Below are positions 1 through 9,492 of a DNA stretch of 64,000 nt, one piece after another. How positions within the stretch are numbered: position 1 is the stretch's first letter; each line of letters starts with the position of its first letter. A program made the translations under genes and the position numbers. Below the pieces are notes generated by a model. It was given only the letters and a program-made list of their open reading frames with translations. It was not told the origin of the DNA and did no database searches. Origin of the DNA: Jiangella aurantiaca (GTDB lineage: Bacteria > Actinomycetota > Actinomycetes > Jiangellales > Jiangellaceae); NCBI RefSeq assembly GCF_004349105.1, contig NZ_SMLB01000010.1, forward strand, positions 81,336 to 145,335, read 5' to 3'.

Positions 1-740
1 AACCACTGGTCGTAGACGTCGGGACCGGCGGTGCGGAGCATGACCTCCTCGACCCAGTCGGTGCCCGGCCAGCCGGTGGCGTCACCGGAGCCGAAGCCGG
101 CGCACCACGGGATGCTGCCGTCCTCGACGATCTGGTCCGAGAGCGCGATGAGGTCGTCCCACGTCTCCGGCACCTCGTAGCCGGCGCCCTCGAACGCCGA
201 CGGCGAGTACCAGACGAACGACTTCACGTTCGCGCCGAAGGGTGTGCCGTAATAGGTGCCGTCGACAGTGCCGTACTCGATCCACGACGGGTCGAAGGAC
301 GCCTCGACGTTGGCCCGGGCCTCGTCGGGCACCGGGATGACCGCGTCGTGGTCGCGCACCAGCGTGGCCAGCAGACCGGGCTGCGGGATGATCGCGAGGT
401 CGGGCGGCGAACCCGCCTGGATGCGGATGGGCAGCTGGGCCTCGAACTCGTCGGAACCCTCGTAGTCCACCGTGACTCCGGTGCACTCCTCGAACTTGTC
501 GAATGAGGCCTCCAGAGGTGCGTCCTCCGGCGGCACGATCGTGCTGTAGGCCGTCACCGTGCTGCCGCTGAGATCGCCGTAATCGGCTGCGAACTCGCAG
601 TCGGTGTCGCCGCCCCCAGTCTCGCCGCCCCCCGCGGTCTCGTCGTCGCCGTCATCGCCACCGCATGCGGCAAGGACGAGCGACACGCTGGCAGCGAGGC
701 CGACAGCTGCCCAGCCCCTGCGGGCGCTGCTCTTCGCCAT
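1..740 (-). CDS. ABC transporter substrate-binding lipoprotein (sugar type), partial
   Basis: Extracytoplasmic solute-binding protein; the C-terminus lies beyond the left edge, leaving about 246 residues. The start at 740 gives a positively charged N-terminus, a hydrophobic segment and a lipobox LAAC with the lipidated Cys at residue 26, followed by an acidic/Gly-rich linker. The rest reads like the N-lobe of family 1 sugar-binding proteins (for example PPDLAIIPQPG and the WDDLIALSDQI segment). A GGGAGG ribosome site lies just upstream. In this family the protein captures a sugar and delivers it to a membrane permease pair, which would lie outside the window. The ligand cannot be told from sequence. 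A LacI-type palindrome sits upstream, consistent with sugar control. Confidence 0.88.
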   Translation of the reverse strand, partial: MAKSSARRGWAAVGLAASVSLVLAACGGDDGDDETAGGGETGGGDTDCEFAADYGDLSGSTVTAYSTIVPPEDAPLEASFDKFEECTGVTVDYEGSDEFEAQLPIRIQAGSPPDLAIIPQPGLLATLVRDHDAVIPVPDEARANVEASFDPSWIEYGTVDGTYYGTPFGANVKSFVWYSPSAFEGAGYEVPETWDDLIALSDQIVEDGSIPWCAGFGSGDATGWPGTDWVEEVMLRTAGPDVYDQW

Positions 741-804
741 GTGTCTGTCTCCCTCCCAGAAGGGATCGGTCCGAGCACCTGCCGCTCGAATCCCAGTGCA
801 TGAA

Positions 805-818
805 CGAAAACGTTTACG
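805..818. promoter_or_regulatory. LacI-family-like operator upstream of the binding-protein gene
   Basis: The 14-bp sequence CGAAAACGTTTACG is an almost perfect palindrome centred on AACGTT and has the central CG typical of LacI/GalR-family operators. It lies about 65 bp upstream of the start of the sugar-binding lipoprotein gene, in a stretch less GC-rich than its surroundings. The regulator itself is not in the window. Other palindromic factors could bind; the LacI assignment rests on shape and context only. Confidence 0.5.
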
Positions 819-906
819 CTCGAAAATTGCAAGAGCCCATCGGCAACTTCGCCGTAACGATTGCGTCACGCCGTTCGGCGCATGTGAGATGTCACACGGG
901 ACCGGC

Positions 907-2586
907 TCAGGTGTGCCTCCGTGCGGCCACCACCCGGAACCGCGAAGCCACGAACGCGGCGTCGGTGAGGCACGCGTTCGCGGCCGGGTTGGCGCCGCTG
1001 CCGTGGAAGTCAGAGAACGCCGCCGACTGGTTGACGAAGACCCCGCCGGTCAGGTTGATCGACAGCGGGACGCCGGCCTCGACAGCGGCCTGCTCGGCGG
1101 CGTCCAGCACGGCCGGATCAGTGGAGTAGACCGACGCCGTCATGCCGCCGTGCTCGCGGACGGACGACGCGAACCGGTCCAGCGCCTGCGCGGTCGAGTC
1201 GGCGGCGATGAGGAACGACACCGGGCCGAAGCACTCGGCCGAGTAGCGGTCCTCGTCGGCGATGTCGACGGCGACGACGGCGGGCGTGCGGATGGTCGCG
1301 TCCGGCCAGGCCGGGTGCCGGATCGTGCGCGCGGCGAGGACGGTGCCGCCGTCGCCGGCGAGCGCGTCGACGCGGTCGCGGACGCCGTCGTTGACCACGG
1401 CGCCCAGGATCTCGACCGCCCGGGCGTCGTCGCCGAGCAGCTTGTCGATGGCGCCCGCGAGCGCCGCGCCGAACTCGTCGAACGTCACCCTGCCCTGGTC
1501 GGTGAGCACGCCGTCGCGCGGGACGAACACGTTCTGCGGCGCCGTGCACATCTGGCCGGTGTAGAGGCTGAGCGAGAACGCGAGGTTGTTCACCAGGCCC
1601 TGCAGGTCGTCGGTGGAGTCGACGACGACGGTGTTCAGCCCGGACTTCTCGGTGAACACGACGGCCTGGCGCGCGTGCTCCTCGAGCCAGGAGCCGAACG
1701 CCGTCGAGCCGGTGAAGTCGACGATGCGCACCTCGGGGCGGACGGCCAGCACGGCGGCCAGCCCGTCGGCCGGGTCCTCGGCCGCGAGCGTGACGAGGTC
1801 GGGGTCGAAGCCGTACTCGCCGAGCACCTCGCGGATCGTCTGCACGGTCATGGCCAGCGGCAGGACGGCCTTCGGGTGCGGCTTGACGACGACGGCGTTG
1901 CCGGTGGACAGCGACGCGAACAGACCCGGCCAGGAGTTCCAGGTCGGGAACGTGTTGCAGCCGACGACCAGCGCGACGCCGCAGGGCACCACGTGGAACG
2001 TCTTCGTCATGCGCAGTGGCGCGCCCTTTGCCGGCTTCTCCCACAGCACCTCGCCGGGGATCCGGGCCTGCTCGGCGTGCGCGTACGCGACCGCCTCGAG
2101 CGCGCGGTCCAGCGCGTGCGCGCCGCCGGCCTGGAAGGCCATGACGAACGCCTGGCCGGAGGTGTGCATGACCGCCTGAGCCAGCTCGAAGATGCGCCCG
2201 TGCAGCCGCGCCAGGACCTCGAGGCAGACCGCGGCGCGGCCGTCGGCACCGGCGTCGCGCCAGGCCGGGATGGCCGCCTGGGCCGCGGCCAGCAGGGCCG
2301 TGACCGCCTCGTCGGTGGCCGGCACCCGCGGGTAGCGAACGCCGAGCTCGGGCCCGAACGGGCTGGTCTCGGTGGCGACGGTGCCGTCGGCGCCGGGCGT
2401 CTCGAGGGGGAAGTCCGCGCCGAGGTGCGCCTCGTACGCGGCCTGGCCCTCGGCGGCGGCCGTGTCGCCGTAGACGCGCGGGCTGGGTGACTCCGGGTAG
2501 GCGGAGAAGTAGGTCCGCTCGCCGATGGCCGCCTCGGCCCGGCCGAGAAGGTCGCGGTGCCGATCGATCAGACTGCCCAGCGCCAT
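907..2586 (-). CDS. paaN: PaaN-type aldehyde dehydrogenase (phenylacetic acid degradation)
   Basis: A 559-residue protein of the aldehyde dehydrogenase superfamily, matching the PaaN family in length and in its N-terminus (MALGSLIDRHRDLLG). The catalytic Cys is visible at about residue 347 in GQMCTAPQ, and the general-base Glu in FTEKSGLNT. It lacks the C-terminal MaoC hydratase domain of the bifunctional PaaZ, so a partner hydratase would be needed for oxepin-CoA ring opening. The ATG at 2586 is preferred over an upstream in-frame ATG at 2742 because GGAGG lies just before it and the upstream extension is low-complexity. It is divergent from paaH-paaI and paaJ, which supports a phenylacetate role. 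Confidence 0.87.
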   Translation of the reverse strand: MALGSLIDRHRDLLGRAEAAIGERTYFSAYPESPSPRVYGDTAAAEGQAAYEAHLGADFPLETPGADGTVATETSPFGPELGVRYPRVPATDEAVTALLAAAQAAIPAWRDAGADGRAAVCLEVLARLHGRIFELAQAVMHTSGQAFVMAFQAGGAHALDRALEAVAYAHAEQARIPGEVLWEKPAKGAPLRMTKTFHVVPCGVALVVGCNTFPTWNSWPGLFASLSTGNAVVVKPHPKAVLPLAMTVQTIREVLGEYGFDPDLVTLAAEDPADGLAAVLAVRPEVRIVDFTGSTAFGSWLEEHARQAVVFTEKSGLNTVVVDSTDDLQGLVNNLAFSLSLYTGQMCTAPQNVFVPRDGVLTDQGRVTFDEFGAALAGAIDKLLGDDARAVEILGAVVNDGVRDRVDALAGDGGTVLAARTIRHPAWPDATIRTPAVVAVDIADEDRYSAECFGPVSFLIAADSTAQALDRFASSVREHGGMTASVYSTDPAVLDAAEQAAVEAGVPLSINLTGGVFVNQSAAFSDFHGSGANPAANACLTDAAFVASRFRVVAARRHT

Positions 2587-2610
2587 CGCGGGACCTCCAC
2601 TGGTCTTCTT

Positions 2611-2651
2611 TCCCTTGTGGGCTCGCCGCCGCTTGGGACCTCGCGGTCGGC
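2611..2651 (+). repeat. Dispersed intergenic repeat, copy A
   Basis: One of three copies of a roughly 40-bp sequence with the core TGGGACCTCGCGGTCGGC. Copy A lies just upstream of paaN; copy B is inverted 80 bp away, and copy C is at 29462-29506. Flanking bases also match between copies (a GGGACTCGCCGCCG-like stretch). It lies in non-coding sequence and looks REP-like; function unknown. Confidence 0.6.
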
Positions 2652-2730
2652 CGCGGCAGGTGTATGACACACTAGCGCACAGTTGGCTCCACTCTGTCAC
2701 AATGACCCGCCGCCCGTCCATGAGGGGAGG
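2652..2730. promoter_or_regulatory. Divergent promoter region between paaN and paaH-paaI
   Basis: About 80 bp of comparatively AT-rich sequence between the two inverted repeat copies. It contains GTATGACACACTAG and CTCTGTCACAATGACC. It must hold the promoters of both paaN and the paa operon. TGACAC and TGTCAC half-sites occur, but I cannot assign a PaaR-type operator with confidence. Confidence 0.4.
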
Positions 2731-2780
2731 GACCAGCCCCACGCCGACCGCGAGGTCCCAGCCGCGGCGAGTCCCGGAAG
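2731..2780 (-). repeat. Dispersed intergenic repeat, copy B (inverted)
   Basis: The reverse complement carries GGCTGGGACCTCGCGGTCGG followed by CGTGGGGCTGGTCCC. This matches copy C (29462-29506) through the flanking GGCGT(T/G)GGGCTG and copy A through the core. It lies immediately upstream of the paaH-paaI ribosome site, so it would be transcribed in that 5' leader. Confidence 0.6.
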
Positions 2781-2798
2781 CGAGAGGAAAATCGGACC

Positions 2799-4754
2799 AT
2801 GGAGGCGATCGCTCGTTCGGTGCCGGTCGGCGTTGTCGGCGCCGGGACCATGGGCGCCGGCATCGCCCAGGTCGCCGCGGCCGCCGGGCACGAGGTGCGG
2901 GTGTACGACGCGGCCGATGGCGCCGCCGCGGCCGCCGTCGAGGCGATCTACCAGCGGCTGGCCCGCGCGGTCGACAAGGGCCGGCTGCTCGCGGAGGAGG
3001 CCGAGGACGCCGCCACCCGGCTGCACGCCGTCGCCGCGCTCGAGGACCTGGCCGGCTGCGGTCTGGTGATCGAGGCCGTCGTCGAGGACCTGGAGGTCAA
3101 GCGGGCGCTGTTCGCCGGGCTGGAGGCGGTCTGCGGTCCCGACGCGGTGCTCGCCACCAACACGTCGTCGCTGTCCGTCGACGCGATCGCCGGCGAGCTC
3201 GCGCAGGCGGGCCGGGTCGCGGGCCTGCACTTCTTCAACCCGGCGCCGGTGCTGCCGCTGGTCGAGGTGGTCAGCGGCGCACACACCGACGCCGCGGTCG
3301 CCGACCTGCTGGTGGCGACGGCTGCGGCCTGGGGCAAGACCCCGGTCCGCGCGGCGTCGACGCCCGGCTTCATCGTCAACCGGGTGGCCCGGCCGTTCTA
3401 CGGCGAGGCGTTCCGGCTGCTGGAGTCCGGCCGGGTCGACGCCGCCACCGTCGACGCGCTGCTGTGCGAGTCCGGCGGGTTCCGCATGGGCGCGTTCGAA
3501 CTGGCCGACCTCATCGGCCACGACGTCAACCTCGCGGTGAGCCGGTCGGTGTGGGAGGCGTTCGGCCGCGACCCGCGGTTCACACCGTCGGTGCTGCAGG
3601 AACGGCTGGTCGCCGACGGCCGGCTGGGCCGCAAGAGCGGCGGCGGCATCTACGCCGCGGACGCGCCCCGCCCGGAGCCGGCGACGGCCGACCCGACCGA
3701 GGCCAACCTGGGCCACTGGCTCGGCAGCGGCGACGGCGACGGCCCGCTGACGCGGGCGGGAGCGGCCGGGCGACCGTCCGGCACGGTGCACTGGCGGATC
3801 GACTCCGACGAGGTCTCGCTGCGGCCGACCGACGGCCGGACGGCGGCCCAGCACACCGGCGGCGGGCCGCGGACCGTCGTGCTGGTCGACCTCGCGCTGG
3901 ACTATGCCAGCGCGACCCGGGTCGGCATCGCGGCGCCGGAGCACGCCCCGAAGGAGCACGTCGAAGCGGCGGTCGGGTTCCTGCAGGGGCTCGGGTACGT
4001 GGTGACGGTGCTGCCGGACCTCCCCGGCCTGGTGGTGGCCCGGACGGTGGCGACGCTCGCCGCAACGGCCGCCGACGCCGTCGACTCCGGCGTCGCGACG
4101 GCCGACGACGTCGACACCGCGATGCGCCTCGGCACGAGCTACCCGCGCGGCCCGTACGAGTGGGGAGCGGCGCTGGGCTGGAACTGGGTGACCGGCGTGC
4201 TCGACGCGCTGGCCGCCGCCGAGGACGCCGGCCGCTACCGGGTCTCGCGGCAGCTCCGGGAGCGTGCCGAGACCGACGACGGGTGGCGCGAGGACGACGA
4301 GGTGGCCGATCGCGACGACCTGGCCCGCCGTGCGTCCGAGGCGATGTGGGCGGCGGATACCGCGTCGCGGGCCCTCGGCATGACGATCGAGCAGGTCTCA
4401 CCCGGCACCGCGGTGGTGAGCATGCGGGTCCGGCCTGACATGGTGAACGGTCACGGCGTGTGCCACGGCGGCCTGGTCTTCGCCCTGGCCGACAGCGCGT
4501 TCGCCGTCGCGGGCAACACCCACAACCGGCGCACGGTCGCGCAGGGCGCGGACATCACCTTCGTCGCGCCGGCCCGCGAGGGTGACCGGCTGCTCGCCGT
4601 CGCCCACGAGAAGTTCCGTGGCGGCCGGTCGGGCATCTGCGACGTCACCGTGTACCGCGACGACGACCGGGCCGGGCGCGCGACCATCGCGTTGTTCCGC
4701 GGCCGGTCGCGGGAGATCCCCGGCACTCTGGTGCCGGACGAGGAGGAGACATGA
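2799..4754 (+). CDS. paaH-paaI: Fused 3-hydroxyadipyl-CoA dehydrogenase (PaaH) and PaaI-type thioesterase
   Basis: A single 651-residue reading frame. Residues 1-500 are a 3-hydroxyacyl-CoA dehydrogenase: a Rossmann motif [11 protein letters not shown] near residue 14, the NTSSL segment, the catalytic HFFNPAP motif and C-terminal helical domains. Residues from about 510 are a hotdog-fold thioesterase with [12 protein letters not shown] and ALADSAFA, the PaaI signature including the catalytic Asp. PaaH oxidises 3-hydroxyadipyl-CoA with NAD; PaaI hydrolyses dead-end ring-hydroxylated phenylacetyl-CoA esters. These are normally separate proteins of about 500 and 140 residues. No stop separates them here, although a GTG near 4302 could allow internal initiation. 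The stop overlaps the thiolase start (ATGA), so the two are co-translated. Confidence 0.88.
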   Translation: MEAIARSVPVGVVGAGTMGAGIAQVAAAAGHEVRVYDAADGAAAAAVEAIYQRLARAVDKGRLLAEEAEDAATRLHAVAALEDLAGCGLVIEAVVEDLEVKRALFAGLEAVCGPDAVLATNTSSLSVDAIAGELAQAGRVAGLHFFNPAPVLPLVEVVSGAHTDAAVADLLVATAAAWGKTPVRAASTPGFIVNRVARPFYGEAFRLLESGRVDAATVDALLCESGGFRMGAFELADLIGHDVNLAVSRSVWEAFGRDPRFTPSVLQERLVADGRLGRKSGGGIYAADAPRPEPATADPTEANLGHWLGSGDGDGPLTRAGAAGRPSGTVHWRIDSDEVSLRPTDGRTAAQHTGGGPRTVVLVDLALDYASATRVGIAAPEHAPKEHVEAAVGFLQGLGYVVTVLPDLPGLVVARTVATLAATAADAVDSGVATADDVDTAMRLGTSYPRGPYEWGAALGWNWVTGVLDALAAAEDAGRYRVSRQLRERAETDDGWREDDEVADRDDLARRASEAMWAADTASRALGMTIEQVSPGTAVVSMRVRPDMVNGHGVCHGGLVFALADSAFAVAGNTHNRRTVAQGADITFVAPAREGDRLLAVAHEKFRGGRSGICDVTVYRDDDRAGRATIALFRGRSREIPGTLVPDEEET

Positions 4755-5950
4755 GCGAGGCGTTCCTGGTCGGCGGTGTGCGGACGCCGATCGGGCGGTA
4801 CGGCGGCGTGCTGTCGGCCATGCGGCCCGATGACCTCGCCGCGCACGTGCTGCGCGAACTGCTGGTCCGCCATCCGCAGGTGCCGGCCGACGCCGTCGAG
4901 GAGGTCGTGCTGGGGTGCGCCAACCAGGCCGGCGAGGACAACCGCGACGTCGCCCGGATGGCCGTCCTGCTGGCCGGCTACCCGGCGTCGGTGCCGGGGG
5001 TGACGGTGAACCGGCTGTGCGGCTCCGGGCTGGACGCGCTGGCGTACGGCGCCCGGGCGGTGCGCACCGGCGAGGCCGACGTCGTCGTCGCGGGCGGGGT
5101 CGAGTCGATGTCGCGGGCGCCGCTGGTCATGCCGAAGGCGCAGACCGCGTTCGACCGCGGGCAGGCGCAGGTGTACGACTCCACCATCGGCTGGCGGTTC
5201 GTGAACCCGGCGCTGGCGGCGGCGTACGGCACCGACTCGATGCCGGAGACGGCGGAGAACGTCGCCGCTGAGCACGGGGTCAGCCGGGCCGACCAGGACG
5301 CGTTCGCACTGCGCAGCCAGCAGCGGGCGGCCGCCCGGCACAAGGAACTGGCGGCGGAGATCGTCCCCGCCACCGTGCCCCGTGAGCGGGGCGAGCCCGA
5401 CGTCGTCGACACCGACGAACACCCCCGCGAGACCTCGCTCGAGGCGCTGGCGAGGCTACGGCCGATCGTCCGGCCGGACGGCACCGTCACTGCCGGCAAT
5501 GCGTCCGGCGTCAACGACGGCGCCGCCGCGCTGCTGGTGATGAGCGCGGCCGCCGTCGACCGGTACGGCGTCGAGCCACTGGCCCGGGTCACCGGCGCGG
5601 CCACCGCCGGCGTCGAACCACGGGTCATGGGCCTCGGGCCGGTGCCGGCGACGCGCAAGCTGCTCACCCGGACCGGCGTCGCGCTGGCCGACGTCGGGAA
5701 CGTCGAGCTCAACGAGGCGTTCGCCGCCCAGGCACTGGCGTGCCTGCGGCTGCTCGGCCTGCCCGACGACGCCGAGCACGTGAATCCGTGCGGCGGCGCG
5801 ATCGCGCTCGGCCATCCGCTGGGCATGAGCGGCGCCCGGCTGGCGCTGTCGGCCGCGCTGGAGCTGCAGCGACGCGGGTCGCGGCACGCGCTGGCCACCA
5901 TGTGCATCGGAGTGGGCCAGGGAATCGCGGTGCTGCTCTCGCGCCCGTAG
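4751..5950 (+). CDS. paaJ: 3-oxoadipyl-CoA / acetyl-CoA thiolase
   Basis: A 399-residue thiolase of normal length. The nucleophilic Cys90 lies in [11 protein letters not shown], a His near 355 in [10 protein letters not shown] and the second Cys near 385 in TMCIGVGQG; the NEAFA motif is also present. The start overlaps the preceding stop by four bases, so it belongs to the paa operon and most likely cleaves 3-oxoadipyl-CoA to succinyl-CoA and acetyl-CoA. The related PcaF of the beta-ketoadipate pathway is nearly indistinguishable by sequence; the paa neighbours decide the name. The ring-oxidising paaABCDE and the ligase paaK are not in the window. Confidence 0.88.
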   Translation: MSEAFLVGGVRTPIGRYGGVLSAMRPDDLAAHVLRELLVRHPQVPADAVEEVVLGCANQAGEDNRDVARMAVLLAGYPASVPGVTVNRLCGSGLDALAYGARAVRTGEADVVVAGGVESMSRAPLVMPKAQTAFDRGQAQVYDSTIGWRFVNPALAAAYGTDSMPETAENVAAEHGVSRADQDAFALRSQQRAAARHKELAAEIVPATVPRERGEPDVVDTDEHPRETSLEALARLRPIVRPDGTVTAGNASGVNDGAAALLVMSAAAVDRYGVEPLARVTGAATAGVEPRVMGLGPVPATRKLLTRTGVALADVGNVELNEAFAAQALACLRLLGLPDDAEHVNPCGGAIALGHPLGMSGARLALSAALELQRRGSRHALATMCIGVGQGIAVLLSRP

Positions 5951-5999
5951 CCGTGCTCGGGTCCCCGACCACAGGTATCCACAAGCGGCGCCCAGCAGG

Positions 6000-7367
6000 T
6001 CAACCCCAGACCAGGGCGTTGCCCGGGTCCTCGAGCAGCGCCGCGAGGTCGGCGAGGAACCGCGACCCCTGCTCGCCGTCGACCAGCCGGTGGTCGAACG
6101 ACAGCGCCAGCGTGGTGACCCAGCGCGGCTTCACCTTGCCCTTGTGCACCCACGGCTGCCGGCGCACGGCGCCGAACGCGACGATCGCCGCCTCGCCGGG
6201 CGGCAGGATCGGCGTGCCGGTGTCGACGCCGAAGACGCCGACGTTGGTGATGGAGATGGTGCCGCCGAGCATGTCCTCGGGCGGCGTCTTCCCCTCGCGC
6301 GCCGTCGCGGCCAGCCGGTTGATCGCGACCGCCAGCTCGCGCAGCGGCAGCCGGTCGGCGTCCTTGACGTTCGGCACGACCAGCCCGCGCGGGGTGGCCG
6401 CGGCGATGCCGAGGTTCACGTAGCGCTGCACGACGATCTCGCCGGCGGCGTCGTCCCAGCGGGCGTTGACATCGGGCGTGCGACGGGCTGCGATGCAGAC
6501 CGCCTTCGCCAGCACGGCCAGCGGCGACAGCTTGACGTCGCGGAACTCGCGGGAGTCGCGCAGCCGGTCGACCAGCTTCATCGTGCGGGTGACGTCGACG
6601 GTGACGAACTCGGTGACGTGCGGCGCGGTGAACGCCGACTTGGTCACCGCCTGTGCCGTGGCCTTCCGGACCGACCGGATCGCGACGCGCTCCTGCCGCG
6701 GCAGGCCGTCCCAGCCGGTGCCGGTCGGCGTCGCGGCGGGCGCCGCGGGCACGGCGGCGGGCGCGGCGGCCGCTGCCTGGACGTCGTCGCGGGTGATGGT
6801 GCCGTTGGGGCCGGTCGGGGTGACGGTGGCGAGGTCGACGCCGAGGTCCTTGGCGAGCTTGCGCACCGGGGGCTTGGCGAGCACCGACACCCGGGCGAGG
6901 GGTGCCTCGACGGCCGGCTCCGCGACCGGCGGAGCCGGCTCCGCGGCGACCTTGCGCTGCCGGCGCTTCGCCGCTGTCGTCCGCGGGCCGTACCCGACGA
7001 GAACGGCCTGCCGCTCCGCCTCGGGCACGGCCGCCGGAGCCGGCGGTGTGGGCACCATGTCCTCCGTCGGGCCACCGACCACTCCGGCCGACCCGGGAGC
7101 CGGCGACGACGGCGCGGCGGTGCCCTCCCCCGTCCGCACCGCGATGATCGGGGTGCCGACGTCGACCGTCTGACCCTCCTCGACCAGCAGCGTCTCGACC
7201 ACGCCGGCGAACGGGCAGGGCAGCTCGACCAGGGACTTGGCCGTCTCGATCTCGACGATGACGTCGTTGACCTTCACGGCGTCACCGGGCTTGACCTTCC
7301 ACGACACGATCTCCGCCTCGGTCAGCCCTTCGCCGACGTCGGGGAGGTTGAACTGCGACACGCTCAT
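6000..7367 (-). CDS. bkdC: Branched-chain 2-oxoacid dehydrogenase E2 (dihydrolipoyl acyltransferase)
   Basis: A 455-residue E2 subunit. An N-terminal lipoyl domain carries the modified Lys in [11 protein letters not shown]; a Pro/Ala linker leads to a peripheral-subunit-binding domain ([12 protein letters not shown]), and the catalytic domain ends in [11 protein letters not shown] with the active-site His and Asp. The ATG at 7367 follows GAGGAGGG at good spacing; the frame stays open upstream only as a shadow of the E1-beta gene. It follows E1-beta by 11 bp. It transfers acyl groups from E1 to CoA. Pyruvate versus branched-chain substrate is not decided by sequence, but this three-gene order without E3 is typical of actinobacterial bkd operons. 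Confidence 0.88.
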   Translation of the reverse strand: MSVSQFNLPDVGEGLTEAEIVSWKVKPGDAVKVNDVIVEIETAKSLVELPCPFAGVVETLLVEEGQTVDVGTPIIAVRTGEGTAAPSSPAPGSAGVVGGPTEDMVPTPPAPAAVPEAERQAVLVGYGPRTTAAKRRQRKVAAEPAPPVAEPAVEAPLARVSVLAKPPVRKLAKDLGVDLATVTPTGPNGTITRDDVQAAAAAPAAVPAAPAATPTGTGWDGLPRQERVAIRSVRKATAQAVTKSAFTAPHVTEFVTVDVTRTMKLVDRLRDSREFRDVKLSPLAVLAKAVCIAARRTPDVNARWDDAAGEIVVQRYVNLGIAAATPRGLVVPNVKDADRLPLRELAVAINRLAATAREGKTPPEDMLGGTISITNVGVFGVDTGTPILPPGEAAIVAFGAVRRQPWVHKGKVKPRWVTTLALSFDHRLVDGEQGSRFLADLAALLEDPGNALVWG

Positions 7368-7378
7368 GCAGACCCTCC

Positions 7379-8356
7379 TCAGTAGGCGAACGTGCGGTCG
7401 ACGGCGTCGAGCACGCGGTCGAGGTCGGGCAGGTACTCCTCCTCGACCCGGGCCGGCGGGTACGGGGTGTCGTAACCGGTGACCCGCTGGACCGGCGCCT
7501 CCAGCGAGTAGAAGCACTCCTCGGTGACCCGCGCGGCCACCTCGGCGCCGACGCCGAGCGTGCGGTGCGCCTCGTGGACGACGACCAGCCGGCCGGTGCG
7601 CCGGACGGAGTCGTAGACCGCGCGCAGGTCCAGCGGCGACAGCGAGCGCAGGTCGATGACCTCGAGCGACCGGCCGTCGTCGGAAGCGGCCGCGGCGGCG
7701 TCGAGGCAGGTCTTCACCATGGGGCCGTACGCCGCGACCGTCGCGTCGGTGCCCGGCAACGCCACCCTGGCCGACTCCAGCGGCAGGTCCGGCTCGCCGT
7801 CGACGTCGACCTCGGCCTTCTCGTAGTAGCGGCGCTTGGGCTCGAAGAACACCACCGGGTCGTCGAGCTGGATGGCCTGCTGGATCATCCAGTACGCGTC
7901 GAGCGGGTTGGAACAGGTGACCACCTTGAGGCCCGGGATGTGGGCGAAGGTCGCCTCCGGGCTCTCGCTGTGGTGCTCGACGGCGCCGATGCTGCCGCCG
8001 TAGGGGATGCGAATGACGATCGGCAAACGCAGCCGGCCGCCGGAGCGGAAGTGCATCTTCGCGACCTGGTTCACGATCTGGTCGTAGCCGGGGAAGACGA
8101 ACCCGTCGAACTGGATCTCGCACACCGGGCGGTAGCCGCGCAGCGCCAGGCCGACGGCGGTGCCGATGATGCCCGACTCGGCCAGCGGGGTGTCGATGAC
8201 GCGGTCCTCGCCGAAGTCCTTCTGCAGGCCGTCGGTGACCCGGAAGACGCCGCCGAGCTTGCCGACGTCCTCGCCCATGACCAGCACCTTGGCGTCGCTT
8301 TCCATGGACCGCCGCAGCCCGGCGTTGATCGCCTTGGTGATGTTGAGCGCCGTCAT
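7379..8356 (-). CDS. bkdB: 2-oxoacid dehydrogenase E1 component, beta subunit
   Basis: A 325-residue transketolase-type subunit with the family landmarks GEDVGKLGG, TPLAESGIIG and QFDGFVFPG. It forms the alpha2-beta2 E1 heterotetramer with the preceding gene product and decarboxylates 2-oxoacids with thiamine diphosphate. The start overlaps the E1-alpha stop by four bases, so the two are translationally coupled. Normal length and no missing motifs seen. Confidence 0.9.
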   Translation of the reverse strand: MTALNITKAINAGLRRSMESDAKVLVMGEDVGKLGGVFRVTDGLQKDFGEDRVIDTPLAESGIIGTAVGLALRGYRPVCEIQFDGFVFPGYDQIVNQVAKMHFRSGGRLRLPIVIRIPYGGSIGAVEHHSESPEATFAHIPGLKVVTCSNPLDAYWMIQQAIQLDDPVVFFEPKRRYYEKAEVDVDGEPDLPLESARVALPGTDATVAAYGPMVKTCLDAAAAASDDGRSLEVIDLRSLSPLDLRAVYDSVRRTGRLVVVHEAHRTLGVGAEVAARVTEECFYSLEAPVQRVTGYDTPYPPARVEEEYLPDLDRVLDAVDRTFAY

Positions 8357-9492
8357 CGGGCCACCTCCTCGGCGAAGCTGTCGAGGTACGTCGTCATCGC
8401 CTCGCGCTGGGCGACGAGGTCCGGCGTCGGTTCGACGTAGACGTGGTCGAAGATCGACGTCGGCGCGGGGTCGGGCAGCGCGCGGCAGGCCGCCCGCAGG
8501 TTCACGGCCAGCTCCTCGGCATCCTGCTCGACGCTGTCGAAGAACGCCTGGTCGGCGAGGTCGCTGCGGACCATATGGGCCTTCACCCGCTCGATCGGGT
8601 CCTTGAGCTTCCAGTGCTCCAGTTCCGCGTTGAGGCGGTATCGGGTGGGGTCGTCGGTGGTGGTGTGCGCGCCCATGCGGTAGGTGAACGCCTCGACCAG
8701 CGTGGGCCCCTCGCCGTCACGGGCCCGTTGCAGCGCCTCGCGGCTGACGGCCAGGCAGGCGAGCACGTCGTTGCCGTCGACGCGGACGCCGGGGAAGCCG
8801 AATCCGGCGGCGCGGCGGTACAGCGGCACGCGGGTCTGCCGCTCCAGCGGCTCGGAGATGGCCCACTGGTTGTTCTGGCAGAAGAACACGACCGGGGCGT
8901 TGACGACGCTGGCCCAGATGAACGCCTCGTTGACGTCGCCCTGGCTGGTGGCACCGTCGCCGAAGTAGGCGATGACGGCGGTGTCGCGGTCGGGGTCGCC
9001 GGTGCCGATGGCGCCGTCGCGCTGGACGCCCATCGCGTAGCCGGTGGCGTGCAAGGTCTGTGCGCCGATGACGATCGTGTAGAGGTGGAACCGGGTCTCG
9101 TCGGGGTCCCAGCTGCCCTGGTCGACGCCGCGGAACAGCGCCAGCAGCTTCACCGGGTCGACGCCGCGGCACAGCGCGACCGCGTGCTCGCGGTAGGTCG
9201 GGAAGACGTGGTCCTGGGCGCGCAGCGCGCGGGCGGAACCGACCTGGGCGGCCTCCTGGCCCAGCAGGCTCGCCCACAGACCCAGCTCGCCCTGCCGCTG
9301 CAGCGCGACGGCCTCGCCGTCGACGCGCCGGCCCAGCACCAGGTCGCGGTACATGGCGCGGATGTCGTCGCCGGTGACGTCGGCGATGAGGGAGTCGTAG
9401 TGCTCGTGTGGAACCCGCTCGCCCTCGGGCGTGAGCAGCTGGACGAGCTCGGGTTCGGGCGGAGTCGCCTCGGCCGCCGTCTCGACAGTCAT
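8353..9492 (-). CDS. bkdA: 2-oxoacid dehydrogenase E1 component, alpha subunit
   Basis: A 379-residue E1-alpha. The thiamine-diphosphate motif runs from GDGATSQGD to the QNNQWAIS segment; the phosphorylation-loop-like region (GAHTTTDDPTRYR) is conserved. First gene of the E1a-E1b-E2 operon, read leftwards. No Lrp/AsnC-type regulator gene adjoins, though such regulators often control bkd operons. Likely substrates are the 2-oxo acids of Val, Leu and Ile. Confidence 0.9.
   Translation of the reverse strand: MTVETAAEATPPEPELVQLLTPEGERVPHEHYDSLIADVTGDDIRAMYRDLVLGRRVDGEAVALQRQGELGLWASLLGQEAAQVGSARALRAQDHVFPTYREHAVALCRGVDPVKLLALFRGVDQGSWDPDETRFHLYTIVIGAQTLHATGYAMGVQRDGAIGTGDPDRDTAVIAYFGDGATSQGDVNEAFIWASVVNAPVVFFCQNNQWAISEPLERQTRVPLYRRAAGFGFPGVRVDGNDVLACLAVSREALQRARDGEGPTLVEAFTYRMGAHTTTDDPTRYRLNAELEHWKLKDPIERVKAHMVRSDLADQAFFDSVEQDAEELAVNLRAACRALPDPAPTSIFDHVYVEPTPDLVAQREAMTTYLDSFAEEVAR

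Noticed and set aside
604..2490. Long plus-strand frame opposite paaN
   Set aside because: Composition is Arg/Gly/Val-rich antisense shadow of a clear aldehyde dehydrogenase gene; no family features. The same holds for other long frames opposite known genes (for example 41707-45630 opposite the nuclease-helicase).
2525..4438. Frameshifted second frame along paaH-paaI
   Set aside because: The frame is Arg/Gly-rich shadow; the fusion frame carries every motif without interruption.
6000..8123. A 707-residue E2 protein
   Set aside because: The first 252 codons overlap E1-beta in another frame; the lipoyl domain begins at the ATG at 7367.
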